Source: JAOUJD01 sp963811265 (GTDB taxonomy: Bacteria > Pseudomonadota > Gammaproteobacteria > Burkholderiales > Burkholderiaceae_F). Taken from it: a stretch of 64,000 bases of DNA. A program made the position numbers and the translations under genes. Location of the stretch: contig CAWEQS010000025.1 of NCBI GenBank assembly GCA_963811265.1, positions 132,943 through 196,942 of the forward strand. Direction: 5' to 3'. The notes under the pieces were generated by a model, which was not told the DNA's origin, did no database searches, and was given only the letters and a program-made list of their open reading frames with translations. Positions 23,401 through 32,490 of the stretch are shown in pieces (position 1 is the stretch's first letter; each line of letters begins with the position of its first letter).

Positions 23401-24612
23401 TTAGCTGCGCGGAAACGCGTGATCCAACGCTCGAATTGCCACGCCGCGGGCGATCAGTTCGTCGATTTCGCCGGGGTCGAGGCCGGCGCTCGCGAGAATT
23501 TCGACGGTGTGTTCCCCGATCCGCGGAGGATCGAGACGCCTGGGCAGGCGGTCGCCGTTCCACGACAGCGGCAGCAACGGGGTCAGCGTGGCCTTGCCGT
23601 CGGGCAGGCGCATCGGCACGAGGCCGCCGGAACCCAGCAGATGCGGATCGTGGAGCAGGTCCTCCGGGCGGGTGATCGGCGCCCAGGGCAGGCCGGCCGT
23701 CGTCGCGAGATCGATCAGTTCGTCCGCCGTGCGTCGCTGCAGTTCCTCGGCGACGAGGGGCATCAGCCACGGCCGCGCCGCGACGCGCAGCGGGTTGGTG
23801 GCGAGCCGCTCGTCGCTCGCCCAGTCGGTCCGCTCCAGCGCGCTGCAGAACGAACGCCACTGCGAATCGCTGACGACGCCGAGGAACAACTGCGTGCCGT
23901 CGCCGAGCGCAAAGACATCGTAGATGCCCCAGGCCGCGACGCGGGCCGGCATCGGGTCGGCCGGGCGGCCGGTGACGGCGTACTGCATCATGTGCTGCGC
24001 CATCAGCAGCACGCAGTTCTCGAACAGCCCGCTGTCGATGCGGCGTCCCGCGCCGGAGCGACCGCGCTCGAAGAGCGCCGCGATCGCGCCGATCGCACCG
24101 AACATGCCGCCCATGATGTCGTTGACCGATGCGCCGGCGCGCAGGGGTTTCCCGGGCGGCCCGGTCATGTACGCGAGGCCGGCCATCATCTGCACGACTT
24201 CATCGAGCGCGGTGCGATCCTGGTACGGCCCGGCGAGGAAGCCCTTGTGGGAGACGTAGATCAGGTCCGGCTTCACGCGCCTCAGGTCGTCGTAGCCGAG
24301 GCCGAGCGTGTCCATCGCGCCCGCACGGAAGTTCTCGGTCACGATGTCGGCGGTCGCCACGAGCCTCAGCACCGCGGCGTGCCCGGCAGGGTCCTTCACG
24401 TCGATCGCGACGCTCTTCTTGTTGCGGTTGAACGCCGCGAAGAAACCCGCGCCCGAGCCGGTGAGCCGGCGCGTGTTGTCGCCGTCGACCGGCTCGACCT
24501 TGATGACCTCGGCGCCGAGGTCGGCGAGCACGAGTCCGCACGTCGGCCCCATCACCATGTGCACGAACTCGACGACGCGGATGCCCGCGAGCGGTAGTGC
24601 GGATTCGCTCAC
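23401..24612 (-). CDS. CoA-transferase, CaiB/BaiF family (class III)
   Basis: Class III CoA-transferases move CoA between carboxylic acids through an aspartyl-CoA intermediate. The 403-residue product begins LAGIRVVEFVHMVMGPTCGLVLADLGAEVIKVEPVDGD, the family opening. The catalytic Asp is probably D165 in ASVNDIMGG, followed by RIDSGLFENCVLLMAQHMM. The C-terminal RPEDLLHDPHLLGSGGLVPM is also typical. No acyl-CoA dehydrogenase or hydratase flanks it, so the acid substrate is unknown. It is transcribed alone on the minus strand, diverging from a small membrane protein gene. Confidence 0.92.
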   Translation of the reverse strand: MSESALPLAGIRVVEFVHMVMGPTCGLVLADLGAEVIKVEPVDGDNTRRLTGSGAGFFAAFNRNKKSVAIDVKDPAGHAAVLRLVATADIVTENFRAGAMDTLGLGYDDLRRVKPDLIYVSHKGFLAGPYQDRTALDEVVQMMAGLAYMTGPPGKPLRAGASVNDIMGGMFGAIGAIAALFERGRSGAGRRIDSGLFENCVLLMAQHMMQYAVTGRPADPMPARVAAWGIYDVFALGDGTQLFLGVVSDSQWRSFCSALERTDWASDERLATNPLRVAARPWLMPLVAEELQRRTADELIDLATTAGLPWAPITRPEDLLHDPHLLGSGGLVPMRLPDGKATLTPLLPLSWNGDRLPRRLDPPRIGEHTVEILASAGLDPGEIDELIARGVAIRALDHAFPRS

Positions 24613-24717
24613 CAGGTTACCTCTGCCGAGGTAGGGCGCCGTGCGGCCTGACGCGCGTCAAGGAACAAGAGCGCCGCGCCTTCTAGCGTGCCGCATCGAT
24701 CCAAGCCGCCGATAGCC

Positions 24718-25053
24718 ATGCCGATTGCCCTGTTGGTCCTTCCGTCGCTCGCCGCCATTCTGCTCGCGGCGCACTTCTACCGTGCCGGCCAGCTGGTGCT
24801 GGCGGCGCTGTCCGTCGGCGCGCTCGTGCTGCTGGCCGTGCCGCGCCCGTGGGCGGCGCGCGTGCTGCAGGTCGCCCTGCTGGCCGGCGCCCTCGAGTGG
24901 CTGCGAACGCTGGCGCTGTTCGCCTCGGCGCGCATGGCGCTGGGCCAGCCCTACTTGCGGCTCGCGCTGATCCTGGTCGCGGTCGCCGCGTTCACCGCCG
25001 CGTCGGCCGCCGTGTTCCAGCAGTCCGCGGTGCGCCGGCGCTATCGGCTCTAG
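24718..25053 (+). CDS. Small integral membrane protein of unknown function
   Basis: From the ATG at 24718 the product is 111 residues and nearly all hydrophobic: four likely membrane helices, at about residues 2-17, 22-40, 44-66 and 75-98, ending QQSAVRRRYRL. Short loops carry most of the charged residues (YRAG, PRPW, SARMALGQPYL). An upstream ATG at 24688 is possible but adds only MPHRSKPPIA. It lies between a divergent CoA-transferase gene and a convergent amidohydrolase gene whose stop is 8 nt away. I do not recognise the family. Confidence 0.7.
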   Translation: MPIALLVLPSLAAILLAAHFYRAGQLVLAALSVGALVLLAVPRPWAARVLQVALLAGALEWLRTLALFASARMALGQPYLRLALILVAVAAFTAASAAVFQQSAVRRRYRL

Positions 25054-25061
25054 CCGGCGCG

Positions 25062-26252
25062 TCAGCGGGCGAGGAACTTCTCGACCAGCCTCACCCAGTA
25101 CGTCGCGCCGAGCGGGATCAGTTCGTCGTTGAAGTCGTACGACGGGTTGTGCAGCATGCACGGTCCGAGTCCGTGGCCGGCGCTGCGATGCGAGCCTTCG
25201 CCGTTGCCGATGAACACGTAGGTTCCAGGACGCGCCTTCAACATGAACGCGAAGTCCTCGGAGCCCATCGTCGGCTCGATGCCCCGAACCACGTTCGCCG
25301 CGCCGACGATGTCATCCATCACGGTGGCCGCGAACTCGGTCTCCGCGGCGTGGTTCACCGTCGGCGGATAGTTCCAGCGGAACTCGACGTCGGCCTCCGC
25401 GCCGTGCGCCGCCGCGGTCATCGCGGCGATGCGCTTCATCTGCTCTTCGACCTGCGCGGTCACGGCATCGCTGAACGTGCGCACCGTTCCGGCGATGTGC
25501 GCGGTCTCGGGGATCACGTTGGTCGCCTCGCCGGCCTGGATCATGGTGACCGACAGGACGGCCGACTCGATCGGCTTCTTGACGCGCGTGATGATGGCCT
25601 GCAGGCCGTTGACGATCTGCACCGCCACGAGCACCGGGTCGATGCCGAGGTGCGGCATCGCCGCGTGCGCGCCGCGCCCGCGGACCGAGATCGCGAACTC
25701 GTTTGACGACGCCATCATGGGGCCCGCGGTCAGGCCGAATTCGCCGACCTTCAGGTTCGGCCAGTTGTGCATGCCGAACACGGCGTCGCACGGGAAGCGG
25801 TCGAACAGCCCGTCGTCGATCATCCTCTGTGCGCCGGCGCCGCCTTCCTCGCCGGGCTGGAAGATCAGGTGCACCGTGCCGTCGAACGGGCGCGTTTCCG
25901 CAAGGTACTTCGCCGCGCCGAGCAGCATCGCCGTGTGGCCGTCGTGGCCGCACGCGTGCATCCTGCCCTCGTGCCTCGACCGGTGCGGGAACTGGTTGGC
26001 CTCGGTCATCGGCAGCGCGTCCATGTCGGCGCGCAGTCCGATCGAGCGGGGCGATGAGCCGTTCTTCAGCGTCCCGACCACGCCCGTGCCGCCCAGGCCG
26101 CGCGTGACCGCGATGCCCCAGTCGGCGAGACGGCTGGCGACGATGTCGGAAGTACGCTCTTCCTCGAAGCGCAGTTCAGGATGGGCGTGAAGGTCGCGCC
26201 GGATCTGCTGGATTTCTGCGCGGAACTGGACCACGCGGTCGATCAGTTGCAT
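25062..26252 (-). CDS. M20 family amidohydrolase (hippurate hydrolase / N-acyl amino acid hydrolase type)
   Basis: A 396-residue relative of HipO and of the enzyme at 3048-4263. The start MQLIDRVVQFRAEIQQIRRDLHAHPELRFEEERTSD is the family opening. LRADMDALPMTEANQFPHRSRHEGRMHACGHDGHTAMLLGAAKYLAETR holds the metal-binding Cys/His and GEEGGAGAQRMIDDGLFDRFP follows. The dimerisation-domain entry GRGAHAAMPHLGIDP is intact. I chose the ATG at 26252 because upstream sequence lacks family likeness and runs into the palindrome. It removes acyl groups from amino acids or similar amides; the exact substrate is not visible. It diverges from argE. Confidence 0.92.
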   Translation of the reverse strand: MQLIDRVVQFRAEIQQIRRDLHAHPELRFEEERTSDIVASRLADWGIAVTRGLGGTGVVGTLKNGSSPRSIGLRADMDALPMTEANQFPHRSRHEGRMHACGHDGHTAMLLGAAKYLAETRPFDGTVHLIFQPGEEGGAGAQRMIDDGLFDRFPCDAVFGMHNWPNLKVGEFGLTAGPMMASSNEFAISVRGRGAHAAMPHLGIDPVLVAVQIVNGLQAIITRVKKPIESAVLSVTMIQAGEATNVIPETAHIAGTVRTFSDAVTAQVEEQMKRIAAMTAAAHGAEADVEFRWNYPPTVNHAAETEFAATVMDDIVGAANVVRGIEPTMGSEDFAFMLKARPGTYVFIGNGEGSHRSAGHGLGPCMLHNPSYDFNDELIPLGATYWVRLVEKFLAR

Positions 26253-26314
26253 GACGGTTCTGAGGAGCGGTGCTCGGGAGCGACATCGTACTGAACCGGC
26301 ACCGACGGCGCACC

Positions 26315-26368
26315 AGGGCCAGCCAACGCCTGGCTCGCGCATGCGCGAGCCAGGCGTTGGCTGGCCCT
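26315..26368. repeat. 54-bp perfect palindrome in a divergent intergenic region
   Basis: Bases 26315-26341 are the exact reverse complement of 26342-26368, with no unpaired loop (centre ...CGCGCAT-GCGCG...). It lies between the starts of the M20 amidohydrolase (26252, minus) and argE (26436, plus). As RNA it would fold into a very stable hairpin in the argE leader; as DNA it could extrude a cruciform. There is no T tract, so it is not an obvious terminator. It could be an operator region, a repeat element, or a fold-back artefact of assembly. Confidence 0.85.
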
Positions 26369-26381
26369 AGAATGGCCGCTG

Positions 26382-26402
26382 CCCGGCGCTTCGGGCGCCG
26401 GG
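26382..26402 (+). promoter_or_regulatory. Hairpin in the argE leader
   Basis: CCCGGCGC (26382-26389) pairs with GCGCCGGG (26395-26402) around the loop TTCGG, 34 nt before the argE start. Together with the palindrome just upstream it makes the argE 5' region strongly structured. There is no T run, so termination is not implied. Confidence 0.4.
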
Positions 26403-26435
26403 TCCGCAAGACCCTCTCTGCCCGCGGGTGTTTCC

Positions 26436-27653
26436 ATGAACAAGCCAGTTGATTCCGCCGTTTCCACTGCGCCGTCGGCCGACGCGCTCGCCATGATCGA
26501 CCGGCTGATCGCGTTTCCCACGGTCAGTCGCGATTCGAACCTGGGGCTGATCGAATACGCGCGCGACGAACTGAAGCGGCTCGGCGTCCGCTCGCAACTG
26601 GTCTACGACGCGAGCGGGAAGAAGGCGAACCTGTTCGCGACGCTGTCCGCCGAGCCCGACCGCGTGAAGACCGGCGGGCTGGTGCTGTCCGGCCACACCG
26701 ACACCGTGCCGGTCGACGGGCAGGACTGGTCGAGCGATCCGTTCCAGGCCGCGCACCGCGACGGCCGCATCCACGGACGCGGCACCGCGGACATGAAAGG
26801 GTTCATCGCGATCGCGCTCGCGTGGGCGCCGCGTTTCCTCGCCGCGCAGGAGCGGCTCCCGGTCCACCTGTCGCTGACCTACGACGAGGAGACGACCTTC
26901 CTCGGCGTGAACGGCCTGGTCGCCGATCTCGCGGAACGAGGCATCCGCCCGTCGGGCTGCATCATCGGCGAGCCGACCGACATGCAGGCGATCGTGGCCC
27001 ACAAGGGCAAGCGCGACCTGTGCTGCAAGGTCCGCGGACGCGAAGCGCACTCGGCGCTCACGCCGCAGGGCGTGAACGCGATCGAGTTCGCCGCGCGGCT
27101 GATCGCGTACATCCGCGGCGTGGCGGAGCGGCTGGCGCGCGACGAGCCGCGCGACGATCGCTTCGCCGTCCCGCACAGCACGCTGCAGACCGGCCTGATC
27201 AAGGGCGGCATCGCGACCAACGTCGTGCCGCGCGACTGCGAGTTCCACTTCGAGATGCGCAACCTGCCGTCGATGTCGCACGACACCATGGAGGGCGAGA
27301 TCGTCGAGTACGCGGAACGCGAACTCGTCCCGCAGATGCGCCGTGTCGCCGCCGACGCGGGCATCGCGTTCGAGCGCGGCCTCGACCTGCCGGCGTTCGG
27401 CATCGCGCCCGACGCGGCGCTGGTCCGGTGGGCACAGCAGGTCGCCCGCACGACGCACCTCGGCACCGGCGCGGTGAGCTTTGCCACCGAGGCGAGCGTC
27501 TTCATGAAGGCCGGCATCCCGACCGTCGTGCTGGGACCCGGCAGCATCGAGCAGGCGCACAAGCCGGACGAGTACATCAGCTACGCGCAGGTCGCTGCGT
27601 GCGAGGCGTTCTTCGCGCAGATGATCGAGCAGCCGCTTCCCGGAGCAAGGTGA
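26436..27653 (+). CDS. argE: Acetylornithine deacetylase (M20 family)
   Basis: ArgE removes the acetyl group from N2-acetylornithine in arginine synthesis. The 405-residue product has the M20 zinc motifs in order: LVLSGHTDTVPVDGQDWSSDPF, GRIHGRGTADMKGFIAIALA, LTYDEETTFLGVNGLVADL, and GCIIGEPTDM; the final His is in GPGSIEQAHKPDEYIS. The dimer domain AHKGKRDLCCKVRGREAHSALTPQGVNAIE is clear. The ATG at 26436 gives the normal length. The stop overlaps the ATG of the molybdopterin oxidoreductase (TGATG at 27651-27655), so the two are coupled. No other arg gene is near; related M20 specificities cannot be excluded. Confidence 0.87.
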   Translation: MNKPVDSAVSTAPSADALAMIDRLIAFPTVSRDSNLGLIEYARDELKRLGVRSQLVYDASGKKANLFATLSAEPDRVKTGGLVLSGHTDTVPVDGQDWSSDPFQAAHRDGRIHGRGTADMKGFIAIALAWAPRFLAAQERLPVHLSLTYDEETTFLGVNGLVADLAERGIRPSGCIIGEPTDMQAIVAHKGKRDLCCKVRGREAHSALTPQGVNAIEFAARLIAYIRGVAERLARDEPRDDRFAVPHSTLQTGLIKGGIATNVVPRDCEFHFEMRNLPSMSHDTMEGEIVEYAERELVPQMRRVAADAGIAFERGLDLPAFGIAPDAALVRWAQQVARTTHLGTGAVSFATEASVFMKAGIPTVVLGPGSIEQAHKPDEYISYAQVAACEAFFAQMIEQPLPGAR

Positions 27654-29737
27654 TGCGGGACCCCGCGCCAGGGGAAACCGTCGTCCGCGCGGCGTGCCCG
27701 CACGACTGCCCGGACACGTGCGCGATGCTCGTGACCGTGCGCGAGGAGCAGGGCCGGCGCGTCGCGGTGAAGATCGCCGGCGACCCGACGCACCCCACCA
27801 CGGGCGGCGTGCTGTGCACGAAGGTCAGCCGTTACCTGGAGCGCGTGTATCACCCGGACCGCCTCCTGCATCCGCTGAAGCGCGTCGGGCGCAAGGGCGA
27901 GGGCCGCTTCGAACGCGTCAGCTGGGACGACGCGCTCGCCGACATCGCGCGCCGCCTGCAGGCGATCGCCGCGCGCGACCCGCAGCGCATCGTTCCGTAC
28001 AGCTACGCCGGCACGATGGGCCTGGTGCAGGGCGAGGCGATGGCGAGCCGCTTCTTCAACAAGCTCGGCGCGAGCTTCCTCGACCGCACGATCTGCGCGA
28101 CCGCCGGCGGCGAGGCGCTCGCGGCCACGCTCGGCGCGCGCCTCGGCACCGACGTCGAGCAGTTCCAGGACGCGAAGCTGATCGTCTTCTGGGGCACCAA
28201 CGCGATCGCGTCGAACCTGCACCTGTGGAGCCGCGCGCAGGAAGCCAAGCGCCGCGGCGCGAAGCTGATCGCGATCGACCCGTACCGCTCGCTCACGGCG
28301 GAGAAGTGCCACCAGCACATCGCGCTGATGCCGGGCACCGACGGCGCCTTCGCGCTCGGCGTGATCCACGTGCTGGTCCGCGAGGGCTGGCTGGACCGCG
28401 ATTACATCGAGCGGCACACGCTCGGCTTCGATGCCCTCGCCGAGCGCGCGCGCGCGTTCGACCCGGACCGCGTCGCGGCGATCTGCGGGATCGCCGCCGA
28501 CGAGATCATCGGGTTCGCGCGCGACTACTGGACGCTGAAGCCGGCGGCGATCCGCCTCAACTACGGCATGCAGCGCACGCGCGGCGGCGGCAACGCGGTA
28601 CGCGCGGTGGCGAGCCTGCCCGCGCTGACCGGGCACTGGCGCCACCCCGCCGGCGGACTGCTGCTGTCGACCAGCGGCGCCTATCCGGTCGACGAGGCGG
28701 CGCTGTACCGGCCGGACCTGCTCGCGGGGCGGCGTCCGCGAACGATCAACATGTCGACCATCGGGCGCGACCTGCTCGAGGCCGACCCGCCGATCGAGGC
28801 GCTGATCGTCTACGACAGCAACCCGGTGGCGGTCGCGCCGCAGTCGTCCGACGTCGCGCGCGGCTTCGCGCGCGAGGACCTGTTCACGGTCGTGCTCGAG
28901 CAGTTCCAGACCGACACGGCCGACTACGCCGACTACGTGCTGCCGGCGACGACGCAGCTCGAGCACGTCGACGTGCACAAGTCGTACGGGCATTACTACA
29001 TGCTCGCCAACAATCCGGCGATCGATCCCCTCGGCGAGGCGCTGCCGAACAGCGAGATCTTCCGTCGGCTCGCCGCGCGCATGGGCTTCGTCGAACCCTG
29101 CTTTGTCGAGAGCGACGACGCGCTGGCGGCACAGGCGTTCGCGAAGCGCGGGACGACGGCGCGCTACGACTGGGCTCGCCTCAAGCAGAAGGGCTGGGAA
29201 CGGCTGGACCTGCCTGCGGACTACGCGCCCTTCGCGCAAGGCAACTTCCCGACGCCGTCCGGCAAGTGCGAACTGGTGTCCGCCCGCCTCGCGGCGGTCG
29301 GCGCCGATCCGGTTCCCGACTACGTGCCGCCGTACGAGAGCGCGTCGAGCAACCCGGAACGCGCGCGCCGCTTCCCGCTCGCCATCATCTCGCCGCCCGC
29401 CCGCAACTTCCTGAACTCCACGTTCGTCAACGTCGCGTCGCTGCGTGACGCCGAGGGCGAGCCCGCGCTGGAGATCCATCCGGTCGACGCGGCGGCGCGC
29501 GGGATCACGGACGGCGCGCGGGTCCGCGTGTTCAACGACCGCGGCCGCTTCGAGTTGCAGGCGCGCGTCACGGACCGGGCCCGTCCCGGCTGCGTGGTCG
29601 CGCTGTCGATCTGGTGGAAGAAGCTCACCCGCGACGGTCGCAACGCGAACGAGGTGACCAGCCAGGCGCTGACGGACATCGGCCGCGGTCCCACGTTCTA
29701 CGACTGCCTGGTGGAAGTCGAATCGACCTCGACTTGA
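27653..29737 (+). CDS. Molybdopterin-dependent oxidoreductase (DMSO reductase family) with N-terminal Fe4S4 motif
   Basis: A 694-residue enzyme that would use the bis-guanine-dinucleotide molybdenum cofactor. Cluster ligands are Cys15, Cys19, Cys23 (ACPHDCPDTC) and Cys55 (GGVLCTK). Cys148 in DRTICATAGGEAL is the probable metal ligand. KLIVFWGTNAIASNLHLWSRAQEAKRRGAKLIAIDPYRS is the first cofactor-binding segment, and the C-terminal domain has PLAIISPPARNFLNSTFVN and ITDGARVRVFNDRGRFELQARVT. No signal peptide is seen, so it is likely cytoplasmic. It is translationally coupled to argE, and no electron-transfer or membrane subunit follows. Substrate unknown. Confidence 0.9.
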   Translation: MRDPAPGETVVRAACPHDCPDTCAMLVTVREEQGRRVAVKIAGDPTHPTTGGVLCTKVSRYLERVYHPDRLLHPLKRVGRKGEGRFERVSWDDALADIARRLQAIAARDPQRIVPYSYAGTMGLVQGEAMASRFFNKLGASFLDRTICATAGGEALAATLGARLGTDVEQFQDAKLIVFWGTNAIASNLHLWSRAQEAKRRGAKLIAIDPYRSLTAEKCHQHIALMPGTDGAFALGVIHVLVREGWLDRDYIERHTLGFDALAERARAFDPDRVAAICGIAADEIIGFARDYWTLKPAAIRLNYGMQRTRGGGNAVRAVASLPALTGHWRHPAGGLLLSTSGAYPVDEAALYRPDLLAGRRPRTINMSTIGRDLLEADPPIEALIVYDSNPVAVAPQSSDVARGFAREDLFTVVLEQFQTDTADYADYVLPATTQLEHVDVHKSYGHYYMLANNPAIDPLGEALPNSEIFRRLAARMGFVEPCFVESDDALAAQAFAKRGTTARYDWARLKQKGWERLDLPADYAPFAQGNFPTPSGKCELVSARLAAVGADPVPDYVPPYESASSNPERARRFPLAIISPPARNFLNSTFVNVASLRDAEGEPALEIHPVDAAARGITDGARVRVFNDRGRFELQARVTDRARPGCVVALSIWWKKLTRDGRNANEVTSQALTDIGRGPTFYDCLVEVESTST

Positions 29738-29844
29738 TCTGCGGCCACCCGTACCTCGCTCGGGGGATGGCGGCGCGGATCACGGCGACGAGAATGAAAC
29801 CAGAGTCGGGCTGATGCAGCCCGCATCGCACTCGGATTCCGCCG

Positions 29845-31252
29845 ATGTCGTCGTCCCTCGACTTCCCCTATGCGGCTGGCCTGGACGCCGCCCGCTGGGT
29901 GCAAGCGGGCCTGGAGGTCTGGGAAGGCCTGGCGAATGACGCCGGCGCAGCTCGCCGCGTCCCGCCAGCAACGGCTGGTTTCCCTGCTCAGGCACGCCCG
30001 GACCGCGTCGCCCTTCTATCGCGAGTTGCACGCGGGTCTCCCGCTCGCCGACGACGCCCCGCTGTCGGCGTTTCCGGTCGTCGACAAGCGCACCTTGATG
30101 CGGGAATTCGACCGCGTCAGCACGCGCCCCGAAGTCACCCTGTTCGCGATCGACCGGTTCGTGTCCCGGCCCGAGCGGCACGGAGCGCTGTTCCAGGGCC
30201 GATACGCGGTCTGGACGAGCTCCGGCACCACGGGCCACCCCGGGTGGTTCGTGCACGATCCCGGCGCACTGGCGATCTACGACGCGCTGGAAGCCCAGCG
30301 CTTCCGGGGCGTCGGCCTGGCGCGATCGTGGCGGCCGGGCGAGCGCTACGCGATGGTCGCGGCGACCGGCGGGCACTTCGCCGGCGTGTCGTCGGTCGAG
30401 CGGATGCGGCGGTCGGTGCCGTGGCTGGCGCCATTCGTCCGTTCCTGTTCGCTGATGCAGCCGGTCCCTTCGCTGGTGGCCGAGCTCAATGCGTACCAGC
30501 CGGCCATCGTCGCGACGTACCCGACCGCCGCCGAGATGCTCGCCGAGGAGCAGGCGAGCGGGCGGCTGCGGCTGCGCCTGCGCGAGGTCTGGACCGGCGG
30601 CGAGTGCCTGGCGCCCGCGACGCGCGCCCGGCTGCAGTCCGTCTTCGGTTGTGCGGTCCGCAGTTCCTACGGGGCGTCGGAGTTCCTGCCGATCGCGTGG
30701 GAGTGCGAGCACCTGAACCTGCACGTCAACAGCGACTGGGTGATCCTCGAACCGGTGGACGCGGAGCGGCGGTTGGTCGCGCCGGGGACCCGCTCGCACT
30801 CGGTGCTGCTGACCAACCTCGCCAACCGCGTGCAGCCATTGATTCGTTACGACCTCGGCGACGCCGTGACGCTGCACGACCGGCCCTGTGCGTGCGGATC
30901 GGCTTTCCCGGCGATATCGGTCGAAGGGCGCTGCGACGACAACCTGGTGATGCCGCTCGCGCGCGGCGGGCTCGGAACGGTCGTGCCGCTGGCCCTCGCG
31001 ACCGTGCTCGAGGACGAGGCGCACGTGCACGACTTCCAGGTCGTGCAGACCGGCAGCGGCGCATTGAAGGTCCGGCTGGCCGACGAGAGGGGTGGGTCTG
31101 CCGCCGCGGTGCGCCGCGCGCTGCACGCGTACTTCAAGGCGATGGGCTTCGCCGACGTCGCGCTCGAGATCGGTGGCCAGGCGCCGCGGCGCGATCCGGT
31201 CAGCGGCAAGCTGCGCCGGGTCGTCCGGGAGGTTCGTCCGGTCGTGCAGTAG
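29845..31252 (+). CDS. Phenylacetate-CoA-ligase-like adenylate-forming enzyme (PaaK/CapK family), one frameshift
   Basis: Adenylate-forming enzymes of this group activate a carboxylic acid as AMP ester. The core shows AMP-binding motif VWTSSGTTGHPGWFVHD, AIVATYPTAAEMLAEEQASG, the A5-like motif VRSSYGASEFLPIAWECEH, and LIRYDLGDAVTLHDRPCACGSAFPAISVEGRCDDN near the C-terminal hinge. The ATG at 29845 opens MSSSLDFPYAAGLDAARWVQAGLEVWEGLA in one frame; MTPAQLAASRQQRLVSLLRHARTASPFYREL continues in the next. One extra base near 29930 joins them to about 468 residues. PaaK itself is similar, but no phenylacetate genes are present, so the substrate is open. Confidence 0.82.
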
Positions 31253-31297
31253 CGCCGCAGGCGACGGCGCAGGCGCCGCTTCGGCACAATGGCGCCG

Positions 31298-32393
31298 ATG
31301 CCATCCGTACCGCGTTTCGTCGCTGCAGCTTCGTCGTCCCCGGCGCCTCGTCATCGCCGCCGCGGCCGTGCTCGTCGCCGCCGCCGCGGGCGGATGCTCG
31401 ACGCTCGGCTACTACGCGCAGTCGATCAGCGGACACCTGGACATGATGCGGTCCGCGCGTCCGATCCAGGACGTGGTTGCCGACCCCGAGACGCCCGAGG
31501 ATCTCCGGAAGCGGCTGCTGCGCGCGCAGGAGGTCCGGGCCTTCGCCTCCAGCGAACTCGGACTGCCGGACAACGGCAGCTACCGGGAGTACGCCGACCT
31601 GCGCCGGCCGTACGTGGTGTGGAACGTGTTCGCGACGCGCGAGCTGTCGCTGGAACTGAAGCAGTGGTGCTACCCGGTCGTCGGCTGCGCCGGGTACCGC
31701 GGGTACTTCGACCGCGGCGCGGCCGAGCGCGAGGCCGAGGCGCTGAGAGCCGACGGCTACGAGGTCAACGTGGCCGGTGTTCCCGCCTATTCGACGCTCG
31801 GCTGGCTGCCCGACCCGCTGCTGAACACCTTCATCGGAGGCTCCGAGGGACAGGTCGCTTCGATGGTGTTCCACGAACTCGCGCACCAGGTCGTGTTCGT
31901 CGGCGGCGACACCACCTTCAACGAGTCCTTTGCCACGGCGGTCGAGCGCGAGGGCGTGCGGCGCTGGCTTGCCGTCAGCAACGACCCGGCGCTGCGGCGG
32001 TCGTACGCGGAGTTCGCGAATCGCCGGCAGGACTTCGTGGACCTGTTGCTGAAGTACAGGGAACGGCTCGAGGCGCTGTACGCAAGCGACGAGCCGGACG
32101 ATGCGAAGCGTGCCGGCAAGCGGCGCCTGTTCGCGGAGTTGAAGGCCGAGTACGCCGCGTTGAAGGCATCGTGGGGCGGCTTCGCGGGCTACGACCGCTA
32201 CTTCGCGCAGGAGCTGACCAACGCGCACCTGGCCTCGGTCGGCGCCTACAACATCCTGGTCCCGGCCTTCGACGCACTGCTGGTGCGCGAGGGAGGCGAC
32301 TTCCCGCGCTTCTACGCGGAGGTGCGACGACTGGCCCGGCTGCCGAAGGGCGAGCGGGAGGCGGAGCTCCGCGGCCTCGTGGTTACCCGGTGA
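31298..32393 (+). CDS. Predicted lipoprotein aminopeptidase (COG4324 type), start region frameshifted
   Basis: About 364 residues. The mature region begins at the lipobox AVLVAAAAGGCSTLGYYAQSISGHLDMMRSARPIQDVVADP, an outer-membrane-type lipoprotein start, and the zinc metallopeptidase motif FHELAHQVVF (HExxH) is at about residue 190. EREGVRRWLAVSNDPAL and a charged helix DFVDLLLKYRERLEALYAS follow. In the main frame there is no ATG before the lipobox; the ATGs at 31289 and 31298 are one frame away (MPSVPRFVAAA). One extra base between 31310 and 31355 would supply the start of the signal peptide. It follows the PaaK-like gene by 45 nt. Confidence 0.75.
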
Positions 32394-32490
32394 TCCCCTC
32401 GAAAGGGCGGCGGGCTATCATGATCGGCTGCGCAGCGGCGCGTCGCTGCAAGACGGATTCACAACGACAAGACTGCCAAGGAGATACGAG

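Noticed and set aside
26243..26452. Repeated peptide ASQRLARACASQALAGP in two small open frames
   Set aside because: The likeness comes only from the 54-bp palindrome being read on both strands, not from related genes.
26822..27652. Upstream extension of the molybdopterin oxidoreductase frame through argE
   Set aside because: The extension is argE read in another frame; the ATG at 27653 overlapping the argE stop begins directly before the Fe-S motif.
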